Of a DNA stretch of 64,000 bases, positions 36,670-44,082 are shown in pieces; within the stretch, counting starts at the first letter, position 1; each line of letters opens with the position of its first letter. Both the position numbers and the translations under genes were made by a program. Origin of the DNA: VMDJ01 sp038146785 (GTDB taxonomy: Bacteria > Pseudomonadota > Gammaproteobacteria > Chromatiales > Chromatiaceae); the NCBI GenBank assembly GCA_038146785.1, contig JAYQSI010000014.1:15047-79046 (forward strand), read 5' to 3'. The notes beneath the pieces were generated by a model, which was not told where the DNA came from, did no database searches, and was given only the letters and a program-made list of their open reading frames with translations.

Positions 36670-37121
36670 TGGATCAAGACGCCTTTCGAGAAACCTATCG
36701 CGAAGTTAATGAAAACTTCTGCGCCTTTGAAAAAAGCGTACTGATCAACCAGTGCAACTGCTCTAAGGCTGAGCGATTTTGCATTGCCGAGCGTGAAGGT
36801 GTGCATTGCTTATCCGAAGAAGGCCAAGCACGTTGCTTAGATGCATTAAGCATTCTTCGTGATCACGCCACCTTCGCATTACGAGAGCTTACTGAAGGTA
36901 AGTTACCGCACGGTAAAGCCATGCGAGTTCAGATCGGCGGCATGCGTGGATTAAACAAGTTACTCAATGGTGATGACACCCAAGTGCCTGATGTCGACGC
37001 CATCTTACAGGCGGCGATTCAACGTTGGGGCTCACTTGAACAACTCCCCTTCTCCGAGATCATGCCGAGCATTGCTGCTTATAAAGGTAAGACGCGAGCT
37101 CGTCGTCGCCAAAAGGACTAG
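36669..37121 (+). CDS. Unknown protein with a C-x-C-x6-C-x8-C motif
   Basis: This 150-residue soluble protein is not recognised. Near the N-terminus cysteines 29, 31, 38 and 47 (context QCNCSKAERFCIAEREGVHC) form a compact set that could bind zinc or an iron-sulfur cluster; C18 is nearby. The rest appears helical, with VQIGGMRGLNKLL near residue 92, and ends in a basic tail (RARRRQKD). Translation is coupled to hslR by a TAATG overlap, and it converges on the ferredoxin-reductase gene with a four-base overlap. I have no function to propose beyond a possible metal or redox role. Confidence 0.7.
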   Translation: MDQDAFRETYREVNENFCAFEKSVLINQCNCSKAERFCIAEREGVHCLSEEGQARCLDALSILRDHATFALRELTEGKLPHGKAMRVQIGGMRGLNKLLNGDDTQVPDVDAILQAAIQRWGSLEQLPFSEIMPSIAAYKGKTRARRRQKD

Positions 37122-38110
37122 GCGTGCTGCATTAAAGCCACTTTAATTTGTGTTGCCGGTAACCCCGCCTCACAAAACAACTGACAAGCGGCATATTGAA
37201 CTGATGGCGGAACCGTCATGTAGAGATCCCACGTATCAATTGGCATTGTCTGCTTTAGCACCTGCTGAATAGTGGAATGAAAACCTTGAGCGATAAGCCC
37301 GTTAGTTTTTACTAGCTGATAATCAAAATCATCGAGCGCATCACGCCACGCCCGACATTGATTCTCAAGATAATGACTTGATGCTGTCTCACCCAACCAA
37401 ATCAATCGAATTCGTCGATCAGGATTCTGAGAAATTGCGTGATCAATCAAGCTCGAAATCGGCGCAAAACCACTCTCCCACGCGATAAACAGCAATGAAC
37501 GATCCGATTCCTCATCTAACGCAAAATCACCTTGAGGTCCGGCAACAATAACCTCGCGACCTTTCTTAAGCGTGTTGAACACAAACTCTGAAAAGGCATC
37601 ATCACGACGTCTTAGTTGAAAACGCAAGCGACTACTATCACAGGGACAATTCGCCATCGGTAAACTTTTAGGTCGCATACCATCAAAAAATAAACTGACG
37701 CTTTGACCGGCTAAAAACTTAAGCCCTTTGCTGCGCTGTAATCGCACACTGAACTCAACAACCTGATCATTAAGTTGTTCGACTCGACCAATTTTCCCCA
37801 AGAGACGTTGCTCTGGAATATCAGCAGGGTCATTCACCTCAGCCGCTTCAATACGACAATCGCTCAGCGCCTGATGGCAGCACATTAAAAATTGGTTATC
37901 TGCTCGCTCCAGCTCAGTCAACATAAAGTCTGAGTGCTTAATAGCTTCTATATTTCCTTGCAGCAAACGCGCCTTGCATTCACCACACGAACCGTTCTCA
38001 CAGGAATGCGTGAGATTAAGACCCGCATTCAAACCCGCATGCAAAATTGACTCGCGTGGATGCGATTCAAAACTATGACCCGTAGATTGAAGACGAATGC
38101 GATACGCCAT
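37118..38110 (-). CDS. [2Fe-2S] ferredoxin-NAD(P)H reductase protein
   Basis: This 330-residue protein has an N-terminal plant-type ferredoxin domain (SCENGSCGECKARLLQG near residue 35, with a distal C in LMCCHQ near 75) and then an FNR-type flavin domain (about 100-200) and a NAD(P)-binding domain with LFIAWESGFAPISSLI near residue 215. It would carry electrons between NAD(P)H and an oxygenase or other acceptor. The closest families are CDP-glucose-pathway and phenol-hydroxylase reductases; no partner oxygenase lies beside it. It begins after the terminator of the HTH gene downstream of dsrS. The ATG at 38110 is chosen over a TTG four codons earlier. Confidence 0.85.
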   Translation of the reverse strand: MAYRIRLQSTGHSFESHPRESILHAGLNAGLNLTHSCENGSCGECKARLLQGNIEAIKHSDFMLTELERADNQFLMCCHQALSDCRIEAAEVNDPADIPEQRLLGKIGRVEQLNDQVVEFSVRLQRSKGLKFLAGQSVSLFFDGMRPKSLPMANCPCDSSRLRFQLRRRDDAFSEFVFNTLKKGREVIVAGPQGDFALDEESDRSLLFIAWESGFAPISSLIDHAISQNPDRRIRLIWLGETASSHYLENQCRAWRDALDDFDYQLVKTNGLIAQGFHSTIQQVLKQTMPIDTWDLYMTVPPSVQYAACQLFCEAGLPATQIKVALMQHA

Positions 38111-38124
38111 AACTGAGCTCAAAT

Positions 38125-38161
38125 AAAAACGCCGTCCAGTGTGACCTGCAACGGCGTTTTT
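38125..38161 (-). terminator. Terminator after the HTH gene at the end of the dsr region
   Basis: AAAAACGCCGT (38125-38135) and ACGGCGTTTTT (38151-38161) form an 11-bp stem with a 15-base loop. On the minus strand the stem ends in five T. It lies 17 bases after the HTH gene stop and just before the reductase start, so it marks the likely 3' end of the dsr transcripts. Confidence 0.85.
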
Positions 38162-38177
38162 CTCAAATTAAGAGGAA

Positions 38178-38627
38178 TTAATGTGGCTGACGAATCTTCA
38201 TCTGATTCATATGCCAACCAATCAAGGTACTCAGCATAGTTGCTTCTTTACTCTGGCACTGCTCCTGCATTTCCACGAGTCGCTCCTCGGTAACCGCCGC
38301 AAGTTGTTTGTAGCTCTCCACCTCTTTCTGTAATCGAGCAATCTCAAGGCCGGCTTTATGCAGCTCGTTAGCTAAGCGCTGGGGGTCTTCTTTGATCTTA
38401 TCGACGCATTTTTTGAGCGCAGCGGCATCTTGGATACGGCGCACCTTCTCGATCATGCCCGAGCGATCACCGCTGACTTCTGGGTAAACCGTGCGTAAAT
38501 CCGACATGCGCACATAGCCTTCAAATGTGCTCAGATCGCCGCAAGATATGTGCTGTTGCAGGATTTTACGGGTAACTCCCGCCATCCGAGCGGCCTGAGA
38601 AAGGCTTAAAAGACGATCTGCTGACAT
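38178..38627 (-). CDS. Small MerR-like HTH protein with a coiled coil, downstream of dsrS
   Basis: This 149-residue protein has an N-terminal helix-turn-helix (LSLSQAARMAGVTRKILQQH, residues 7-26) followed by a wing-like segment (FEGYVRMSDLRTVYPEV). A long helix or coiled coil (about residues 60-135, rich in K, E, Q and L) and C35/C74 follow. Its domain order resembles MerR-like adaptors, but it has no known effector domain. A strong ribosome site (GGGGGAG) precedes the ATG. It lies 83 bases after dsrS with no T-rich terminator between, and a terminator follows it. It may be a local regulator of dsr; this is inference. Confidence 0.7.
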   Translation of the reverse strand: MSADRLLSLSQAARMAGVTRKILQQHISCGDLSTFEGYVRMSDLRTVYPEVSGDRSGMIEKVRRIQDAAALKKCVDKIKEDPQRLANELHKAGLEIARLQKEVESYKQLAAVTEERLVEMQEQCQSKEATMLSTLIGWHMNQMKIRQPH

Positions 38628-38652
38628 AACTCCCCCTAGTTAGTCCGGCTGA

Positions 38653-38668
38653 TAGTCTTTTTAGACTA
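38653..38668. promoter_or_regulatory. Perfect inverted repeat upstream of the HTH gene
   Basis: TAGTCT (38653-38658) and AGACTA (38663-38668) are perfect arms around TTTT, 26-41 bases upstream of the HTH gene start in the dsrS-HTH gap. It may be an operator, possibly for autoregulation, or a weak RNA hairpin. Symmetric 6-bp arms with a 4-base spacer fit a dimeric DNA-binding protein. Confidence 0.35.
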
Positions 38669-38710
38669 GACCAAATCTGAGGAATGGAAAGTCGGAAAGA
38701 CTTAGAAAGA

Positions 38711-39832
38711 TTAATACTTTGGGGGATGCGCAGTGATGGCCGACATGTGTCCTTGAAGCGGCTCCAAGACCGGCGCAAGTTTCTTTCGCATCAAACTGCC
38801 TATGGCGGTTGAACCTTTAAACACCGGACGAACCACTCCGTAGCTCAGCCCAGAGAGGACACGAATCGCTTGGAGCTTATCGGCAAATGCATCATTCAAA
38901 CCGATCACCGCCTGAGCATCATCGTGATGACTGATCCAATCCTTAGCTTCAGCGGCTAACTCTTCTAGCGTCAGGTCAACGCGCTCTTCTCGCACTGGCG
39001 CAAAATAGTCCGCGATCTGATCCAAGGTCATATTGATCACATCTTGATTCGACGGCTTTTTGAAAATACCGAACAAGGTCTGCATATATCCCTGCCCAGG
39101 CTCACCCAACACACGTGCAAGCACTTGAGCGGCGCGATTACCTTGCTGCGCAAGCGCTGCTAACTCTGCGCTATGCGAGGTATGTAGTTCATGTGCTTCA
39201 TGTTGCTCAGGCAGACTATCTGGCAAGGTAGCAATAAAGCCAACGTAGAAAGGTGGCTTTCGTCCAGCCTTACGCCAGAGTGAATCAATTTGCTCATCAT
39301 TTAACAAACCCGGCTGAAGCACCAAACGAACCGTTTCAATCTGCTTTTCAGGCTCAACTTCAAACGGCAAATGCTCAACCAAATACTCAGCGAGTAGCGG
39401 ACCCATCTGCCCTTCGCAAACGGCTTGTTTGCGCAGCATCTGGCGCGCGTTTTCAGCATCTTCCATTGCCCACCAAGCTCGGCGCGCAAGATCGTCTGTG
39501 AGCCCCGGAGCATGCACTGCGGCAACCACAGCTTCTGGCTCACCCAACATGAGCAATTGCTCAAGACTGTCATCTTTCATCTGCCCCATACGGGTCCAAC
39601 GTTGCAGATAGACGGGATAGCCACCCGGAGATCCCAACACATGGCCGGAGATCAACTCCTTAACCAGCTTGATATATTGTTCATCGCGACAGGTGGGGTT
39701 CAGATTGACCTTGGCTTCACCCTGCTCGGACAAGCCAAAAACAGTCATCTGCGATTCATTAATGCGGATAGCTTGTGGCTTATTTGCCAACAAGACATTA
39801 AGACGGAGTGAATCTTCTGGGGCTAACTGCAT
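38711..39832 (-). CDS. dsrS: DsrS, cytoplasmic dsr-cluster protein
   Basis: This 373-residue soluble protein has few recognisable motifs. It is rich in helix-forming repeats such as LEQLLMLGEPEAVVAAVHAP near residue 92. It closes the conserved dsr order N-R-S, lying 24 bases after dsrR. In A. vinosum DsrS is cytoplasmic and influences the level of some Dsr proteins after transcription; its exact role is unknown. The assignment rests on position and length rather than a motif I can point to. Confidence 0.8.
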   Translation of the reverse strand: MQLAPEDSLRLNVLLANKPQAIRINESQMTVFGLSEQGEAKVNLNPTCRDEQYIKLVKELISGHVLGSPGGYPVYLQRWTRMGQMKDDSLEQLLMLGEPEAVVAAVHAPGLTDDLARRAWWAMEDAENARQMLRKQAVCEGQMGPLLAEYLVEHLPFEVEPEKQIETVRLVLQPGLLNDEQIDSLWRKAGRKPPFYVGFIATLPDSLPEQHEAHELHTSHSAELAALAQQGNRAAQVLARVLGEPGQGYMQTLFGIFKKPSNQDVINMTLDQIADYFAPVREERVDLTLEELAAEAKDWISHHDDAQAVIGLNDAFADKLQAIRVLSGLSYGVVRPVFKGSTAIGSLMRKKLAPVLEPLQGHMSAITAHPPKY

Positions 39833-39856
39833 ACCAACTAAGATTCAAAAAAGGCG

Positions 39857-40168
39857 TTATGCCTTAGGAGCTGAATAGTTAGCGTCGTCTGGATTGATAA
39901 AGATAAATTGTGCTTCACCACCATCTAAGGTCGCAAAGTCCAACGTTGTATTGTCCAGTAGTGGCACATACTCAGGCGCCATAGCGATGTTTACACCTTC
40001 ACTTTTAAAGGTGATGTCATCATCGTTAGCTTCATCAAAGCCCATACGATATTCAAAGCTACCATCAGCATGCTTTTGCGCCGCTAAACGCAATGCCATA
40101 CCTTCAGTACCACCTTGCTGGGCTGCATTTCTTACCTGCTCTGCTGCAGCCACTGTGACTTTAAACAT
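39857..40168 (-). CDS. dsrR: DsrR, cysteine-less A-type scaffold homologue
   Basis: This 103-residue protein has the fold-defining pattern of IscA/ErpA proteins (FKVTVAAAEQVRNAAQQ at the start, a central LRLAAQ, and IAMAPEYVPLLDNTTLDF). It contains no cysteine at all, whereas IscA needs three for cluster binding. A cysteine-free A-type protein is exactly what is known for DsrR, which does not bind clusters and affects dsr expression post-transcriptionally. It lies between dsrN (21 bases) and dsrS (24 bases). Confidence 0.92.
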   Translation of the reverse strand: MFKVTVAAAEQVRNAAQQGGTEGMALRLAAQKHADGSFEYRMGFDEANDDDITFKSEGVNIAMAPEYVPLLDNTTLDFATLDGGEAQFIFINPDDANYSAPKA

Positions 40169-40189
40169 CGTGTTGTCCTCAAAAACTTT

Positions 40190-41548
40190 TCAGTCGTGTT
40201 TGTGTTGCTTGATAAAAGCGACAAATCGCTCAGCCCAACGATTACGTTGGGTATCTCGCATATGGGCATAGTTGGCCAGAAGGTTGCGATAACGCACGCC
40301 ATCATGCTGACCATCGACTCCAAAACCGCGGCGCACATCGTAAGCAAAAGTGACGTCATCCGCCAGATTACTGAGTGCCGAATAATGGAATTCATGCCCT
40401 ACTAGCTCATGACCGCTTGGCCATGGATGGGCATCTGTCTCTGCCAACCGAATGTAGCCTCGACCCTGAGGGGTCTCATGCATAGTGACATCCGCCGGAA
40501 GGACGTTTGCCATTTTACCTGTGTTTTCGCCCCAGGTCAGTTGGCGACACAGATACATCAGTCCACCACATTCGGCATAAACCGGCTTATCTGCTTCAAC
40601 AAAGGCGCGGATTTGATCGCACATCGCCGCGTTATTACTGAGCTTTTCGAGGTGCGTCTCAGGAAAACCACCCCCGATAAACAATCCATCTACCGTTGGC
40701 AATTCCGTGTCATTTACAGGGCTAAACGGCACGATCTCGGCACCTGATTGTTCAAGCGCATGCAAATCACCCGGGTAATAAAAACCAAATGCCTCATCTT
40801 GTGCCACACCGATGCGAACACTCGCTTGCACCTCATGTTGCGGAGATTCAACCTTAGCGACCGCTGGTGCGCTTTGCGCGATCATGAGCAGGCGCTCCAG
40901 ATCAACCTGCTCGCTCAATCGCGATGCCATCAGATCAATCTTTGCATCACTTTCAGCTGCCTCATTACTTGGCACCAAACCTAAGTGACGCTCACTGATA
41001 TGCATATCGGCATGTCGCTGAATCGCGCCAATCACCGGCACATCCGTGTAGTGCTCTAACACCTCACGTAACTTACCTTCATGACGAGGGCCTGCAACTT
41101 TATTCAAAATAATGCCGGCGATATTCACTTCGGCATCAAATGCTTGGTATCCCATAACAAGCGGCGCGACACCTCGAGTTGTACCTTGCGTATCAAGCAC
41201 TAACACCACAGGCGCGTTGAGCAGCTTTGCCATGCCGGCATTACTATCCACACCATCAAGCGCCATGCCATCGAATAAACCTTTATTGCCTTCAACCACA
41301 CCAATATCCGCACCCTGCATTTGCTGCGCAAACACCGACTGAATCTCATCGTCTGGCATGGTGTAAAAGTCGAGGTTATAACAAGGACGACCTGCCGCTT
41401 GGGTCAACCAAAGCGGATCAATATAGTCAGGCCCTTTTTTAAATGGCTGAACCACATGACCACGATCTCGCAATGCGCGAGTCAACGCCAAGCTCACCGA
41501 GGTCTTACCCGATGACTTGTGTGCTGCAGAGAGATACAAATAGGCCAT
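40190..41548 (-). CDS. dsrN: DsrN, siroheme amidase (CobB/CbiA-like)
   Basis: This 452-residue protein resembles cobyrinic acid a,c-diamide synthase. The P-loop region SAAHKSSGKTSVSLALTRAL near residue 8 binds ATP; GVVEGNKGLFDG near residue 84 and the glutaminase triad cysteine in VYAECGGLMYL near residue 329 follow. DsrN converts siroheme to the siroheme amide used by DsrAB. Between dsrP and this gene is a terminator-like hairpin, so dsrNRS may be partly separate from the main operon. Confidence 0.92.
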   Translation of the reverse strand: MAYLYLSAAHKSSGKTSVSLALTRALRDRGHVVQPFKKGPDYIDPLWLTQAAGRPCYNLDFYTMPDDEIQSVFAQQMQGADIGVVEGNKGLFDGMALDGVDSNAGMAKLLNAPVVLVLDTQGTTRGVAPLVMGYQAFDAEVNIAGIILNKVAGPRHEGKLREVLEHYTDVPVIGAIQRHADMHISERHLGLVPSNEAAESDAKIDLMASRLSEQVDLERLLMIAQSAPAVAKVESPQHEVQASVRIGVAQDEAFGFYYPGDLHALEQSGAEIVPFSPVNDTELPTVDGLFIGGGFPETHLEKLSNNAAMCDQIRAFVEADKPVYAECGGLMYLCRQLTWGENTGKMANVLPADVTMHETPQGRGYIRLAETDAHPWPSGHELVGHEFHYSALSNLADDVTFAYDVRRGFGVDGQHDGVRYRNLLANYAHMRDTQRNRWAERFVAFIKQHKHD

Positions 41549-41556
41549 GTAACATC

Positions 41557-41587
41557 CAAAAAAAAGGGCGGCTTTTAAGCCACCCTA
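41557..41587 (-). terminator. Terminator-like hairpin between dsrP and dsrN
   Basis: On the minus strand AGGGTGGCTT pairs with AAGCCGCCCT across 41565-41586, with one C-A mismatch (the stem closes on a TTTT loop), followed by eight T (41558-41565). It looks like an intrinsic terminator inside the dsr operon. It may reduce expression of dsrNRS relative to the upstream genes. Confidence 0.7.
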
Positions 41588-41611
41588 TTTTACGCCTTTG
41601 CGAGAGCTTTA

Positions 41612-42826
41612 TCAGTGGTGAGGATCTGTCGCCTCGTCTGACAAAGTTGCAGGCAAGAATGGTAGAACACGAACCGCAACAAGGGTCGCAATCACTGCAA
41701 CAGCAAGACCACCTAGGCCCAGCATGAATTCCGCCAGCGTAGGTACATAGGTAGCTGCCGCACCATTCACGCCATCATAGAAGCCACTCTCGATAATCGT
41801 GTGGCTTGGGAACATCGCCATTGGGAACGCCTGACCACCGATAACGATGACATACATTGCCGCAAAACCACCCAAAATGATTAACAGTGCTGCTGCCGTT
41901 ACCGCAGAACGTGAGTTCTTAAGCGATGGATGGAACAAGATCAGCATTGGAATTAGCAAACCTGCCAAGATCCAGCCACCCCAGAATAGCTGGGTGTAGA
42001 TTCCACCATTCATCAAAATGAAGGCTTCGTAAGAATGGTTCTCGGTGCCATACAAATTGGTCAGGTGATAAACCATCACGAAATAGAAGATCGCTGCAGT
42101 GAACACGCCTAACAATGAACGTAGACGAGAGAAGATCTTATCGCCCAACTCACGACCATCCGCATTGAAGGTGAACATCAACATCAACATGTAGAAGGCT
42201 AAACCGTAAGCGAATGACATGATAATGAACATTGGCGCCATCAGTGCTGCGTCATAACCCTGACGTGCAACGATAAAACCAAAGATAGAACCGGTACCGG
42301 TGGTCAGAATCAAACGCCAAACAAACGCGACCAAACCAACCTTAGATGAATGTTGATTCGCTTTACGCTCCATCATGGTGAACAGATAAACTGCAACCAC
42401 ACCGAGGAAGCCTACATACAACAAGACGTTCCAAGCGAAGATCGATTTAAAGTTGTATTGGGTCATTGCCACGATCAAGCGCGCAGGCTGACCAAGGTCA
42501 AGAACCAACACCAACAAACCACCAACCAACAAGGTGATCGCCATCAAGCCTGAAAGACGAGCTAGAGGCTTATAAGGTTTTTTAGCAAAAACAGAACCGA
42601 TAGACGCGACGTTAAGCGCACCAGAGGCTGCAACGATCAAGAAGATCGCAAATACGTGAGGCAGACCCCAAACCACTTGGTTATTCATGCCAGTCACCCA
42701 GTGACCTTCATGCTCCATGTAGAGAGTTGCCAAACCAGCTACACCAATAATGGCACCGATAACCGCCAAGATACCCCAGTAACGCGTACTGCTGATGCCC
42801 CACTCGGTAAAAGTCATTTTCTTCAT
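41612..42826 (-). CDS. dsrP: DsrP, NrfD-like membrane subunit of DsrMKJOP
   Basis: This 404-residue integral membrane protein has about ten helices and resembles NrfD/HybB/PsrC quinone-interacting subunits. It passes electrons between the quinone pool and the periplasmic DsrO/DsrJ. It follows dsrO by 20 bases. The N-terminus has two possible ATGs (first and fourth codon) that cannot be distinguished. A terminator-like hairpin follows. Confidence 0.92.
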   Translation of the reverse strand: MKKMTFTEWGISSTRYWGILAVIGAIIGVAGLATLYMEHEGHWVTGMNNQVVWGLPHVFAIFLIVAASGALNVASIGSVFAKKPYKPLARLSGLMAITLLVGGLLVLVLDLGQPARLIVAMTQYNFKSIFAWNVLLYVGFLGVVAVYLFTMMERKANQHSSKVGLVAFVWRLILTTGTGSIFGFIVARQGYDAALMAPMFIIMSFAYGLAFYMLMLMFTFNADGRELGDKIFSRLRSLLGVFTAAIFYFVMVYHLTNLYGTENHSYEAFILMNGGIYTQLFWGGWILAGLLIPMLILFHPSLKNSRSAVTAAALLIILGGFAAMYVIVIGGQAFPMAMFPSHTIIESGFYDGVNGAAATYVPTLAEFMLGLGGLAVAVIATLVAVRVLPFLPATLSDEATDPHH

Positions 42827-42846
42827 GTGTCTCGTAACCCCAGTGC

Positions 42847-43608
42847 TTAGATGCCGCTGTAGCGAACACCAGTGTTCAATTTCAAATCTGCGCGCAGCTG
42901 CGTTGTTTGTGCTTTCGCCAACGCTTGTGACACTGCACTATTTGGATCTTTCAGATCACCAAACACGATAGCTTCGTGCTTACAGGCATCCTGACATGCG
43001 GTAGTTGTACCGCCGTTATCCAAACGATGGACACAGAAATTACAGCTCTCAACACAACCCTTACCGCGAGGTGCAGCAGTTGGCTTGAACTGAACGTTTT
43101 CGTGAATAAATGAACGTGCTTTGTATGGGCACGCCATCATGCAATAGCGACAACCGATACACGCGTGACGGTCAACCATCACGATACCGTCTGCGCGACG
43201 GAATGAAGCGGTCGTTGGGCAAACATCAACGCAAGGTGGATGTTCACAGTGCTGACACATCATCGGCAAGTTAGACACTTTACCAGTGAGGTTGTCTTGA
43301 ATCTTTACAGAACGCATCCAACGTGGACGTTGCTTATCCCACGCCTCATCTGATGCGCCTTCTGGCTTAACCAGCATATCCAGACCATTCTCTGAATCAC
43401 AGGCATTCACACAATCGGTACAACCATCGGCGCACTTACTTGTGTCAATCAACATGCCATAGCGAACTGCATCAGTTACCGCCTCTTTACGAGGAGCAGC
43501 ATCAGCCATGCTGTGCAAGAAAACACCTGGTGCAACCACTGTGGCTGCCGCTGCTTTAGAAGCAACGGATAAGAATTCACGACGTTTTTGATCAATCATT
43601 TCCGACAT
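42847..43608 (-). CDS. dsrO: DsrO, periplasmic iron-sulfur subunit of DsrMKJOP
   Basis: This 253-residue ferredoxin-type protein has a twin-arginine signal (QKRREFLSVASKAAAATVV, residues 6-24). Four [4Fe-4S] cysteine clusters follow (CADGCTDCVNAC near residue 60; CQHCEHPPCVDVC near 117; CIGCRYCMMAC near 149; CNFCVHRL and CQDAC near 186-203). I chose the ATG at 43608, three bases after the dsrJ stop; the longer frame would run back into dsrJ. It connects the haem protein DsrJ with membrane DsrP. Confidence 0.93.
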   Translation of the reverse strand: MSEMIDQKRREFLSVASKAAAATVVAPGVFLHSMADAAPRKEAVTDAVRYGMLIDTSKCADGCTDCVNACDSENGLDMLVKPEGASDEAWDKQRPRWMRSVKIQDNLTGKVSNLPMMCQHCEHPPCVDVCPTTASFRRADGIVMVDRHACIGCRYCMMACPYKARSFIHENVQFKPTAAPRGKGCVESCNFCVHRLDNGGTTTACQDACKHEAIVFGDLKDPNSAVSQALAKAQTTQLRADLKLNTGVRYSGI

Positions 43609-43610
43609 GA

Positions 43611-44006
43611 TTATTTCTCCGCCTGCGGAACAGTCGAGTGACAGCTGAAGCAACTCATCGTTGTTCCGGTGTACTGGTGACAATCAGCACAAAACTGACC
43701 TTCAGCATTCACAGGAATGAATTTACCGGCATCATCTTTGTTTGCGTGGCAATCAACACAACCCGCTAAATCATTGTCCGTGTGGCGAATGCCTTCACGT
43801 ACCGTGATTTTTCGCTGGTGCTTAATCAATTCGAAGTGATTGCGGCGCATGAAAGAGGTTGGTGCAACGCACGAGTCACTCTTTTCTGCCTTGTAACCTA
43901 AGGAATGAACGTTTTCACCAGTATCTTTCTTACCGTGAGCGATCACACCGAAGCTGAGCAGAACTGCTACAGCAAATAAAACTAGGCTGGTGCCAATTTT
44001 CTTCAT
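43611..44006 (-). CDS. dsrJ: DsrJ, periplasmic triheme cytochrome c
   Basis: This 131-residue protein has an uncleaved-type signal or anchor (residues 1-24) and three haem-binding sites CVDCH, CADCH and CFSCH in the C-terminal half. C46 in KSDSCVAPT sits at the position known as the unusual distal cysteine ligand of one haem in A. vinosum DsrJ. It is periplasmic and part of DsrMKJOP. It is followed immediately by dsrO; a UUCG-loop hairpin lies between it and dsrL. Confidence 0.93.
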   Translation of the reverse strand: MKKIGTSLVLFAVAVLLSFGVIAHGKKDTGENVHSLGYKAEKSDSCVAPTSFMRRNHFELIKHQRKITVREGIRHTDNDLAGCVDCHANKDDAGKFIPVNAEGQFCADCHQYTGTTMSCFSCHSTVPQAEK

Positions 44007-44050
44007 GTCTTTATCTGCGCTAAGCGTTTACAGAGAACAAAAACATCAAG

Positions 44051-44066
44051 CCACCCGAAGGTGGCT
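44051..44066 (-). other. UUCG-tetraloop hairpin between dsrL and dsrJ
   Basis: Minus-strand GCCACC and GGTGGC pair around TTCG (44051-44066). The stem is extended by a partly paired flank, and a weak T run (GTTTTTG) follows about six bases later. It may be a stability element or weak terminator. Confidence 0.6.
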
Positions 44067-44082
44067 CAACCGTCTTAGATGA

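Noticed and set aside
39857..40168. An active iron-sulfur scaffold (IscA) in the dsr operon
   Set aside because: The protein has no cysteine, which matches DsrR rather than a cluster-binding IscA.
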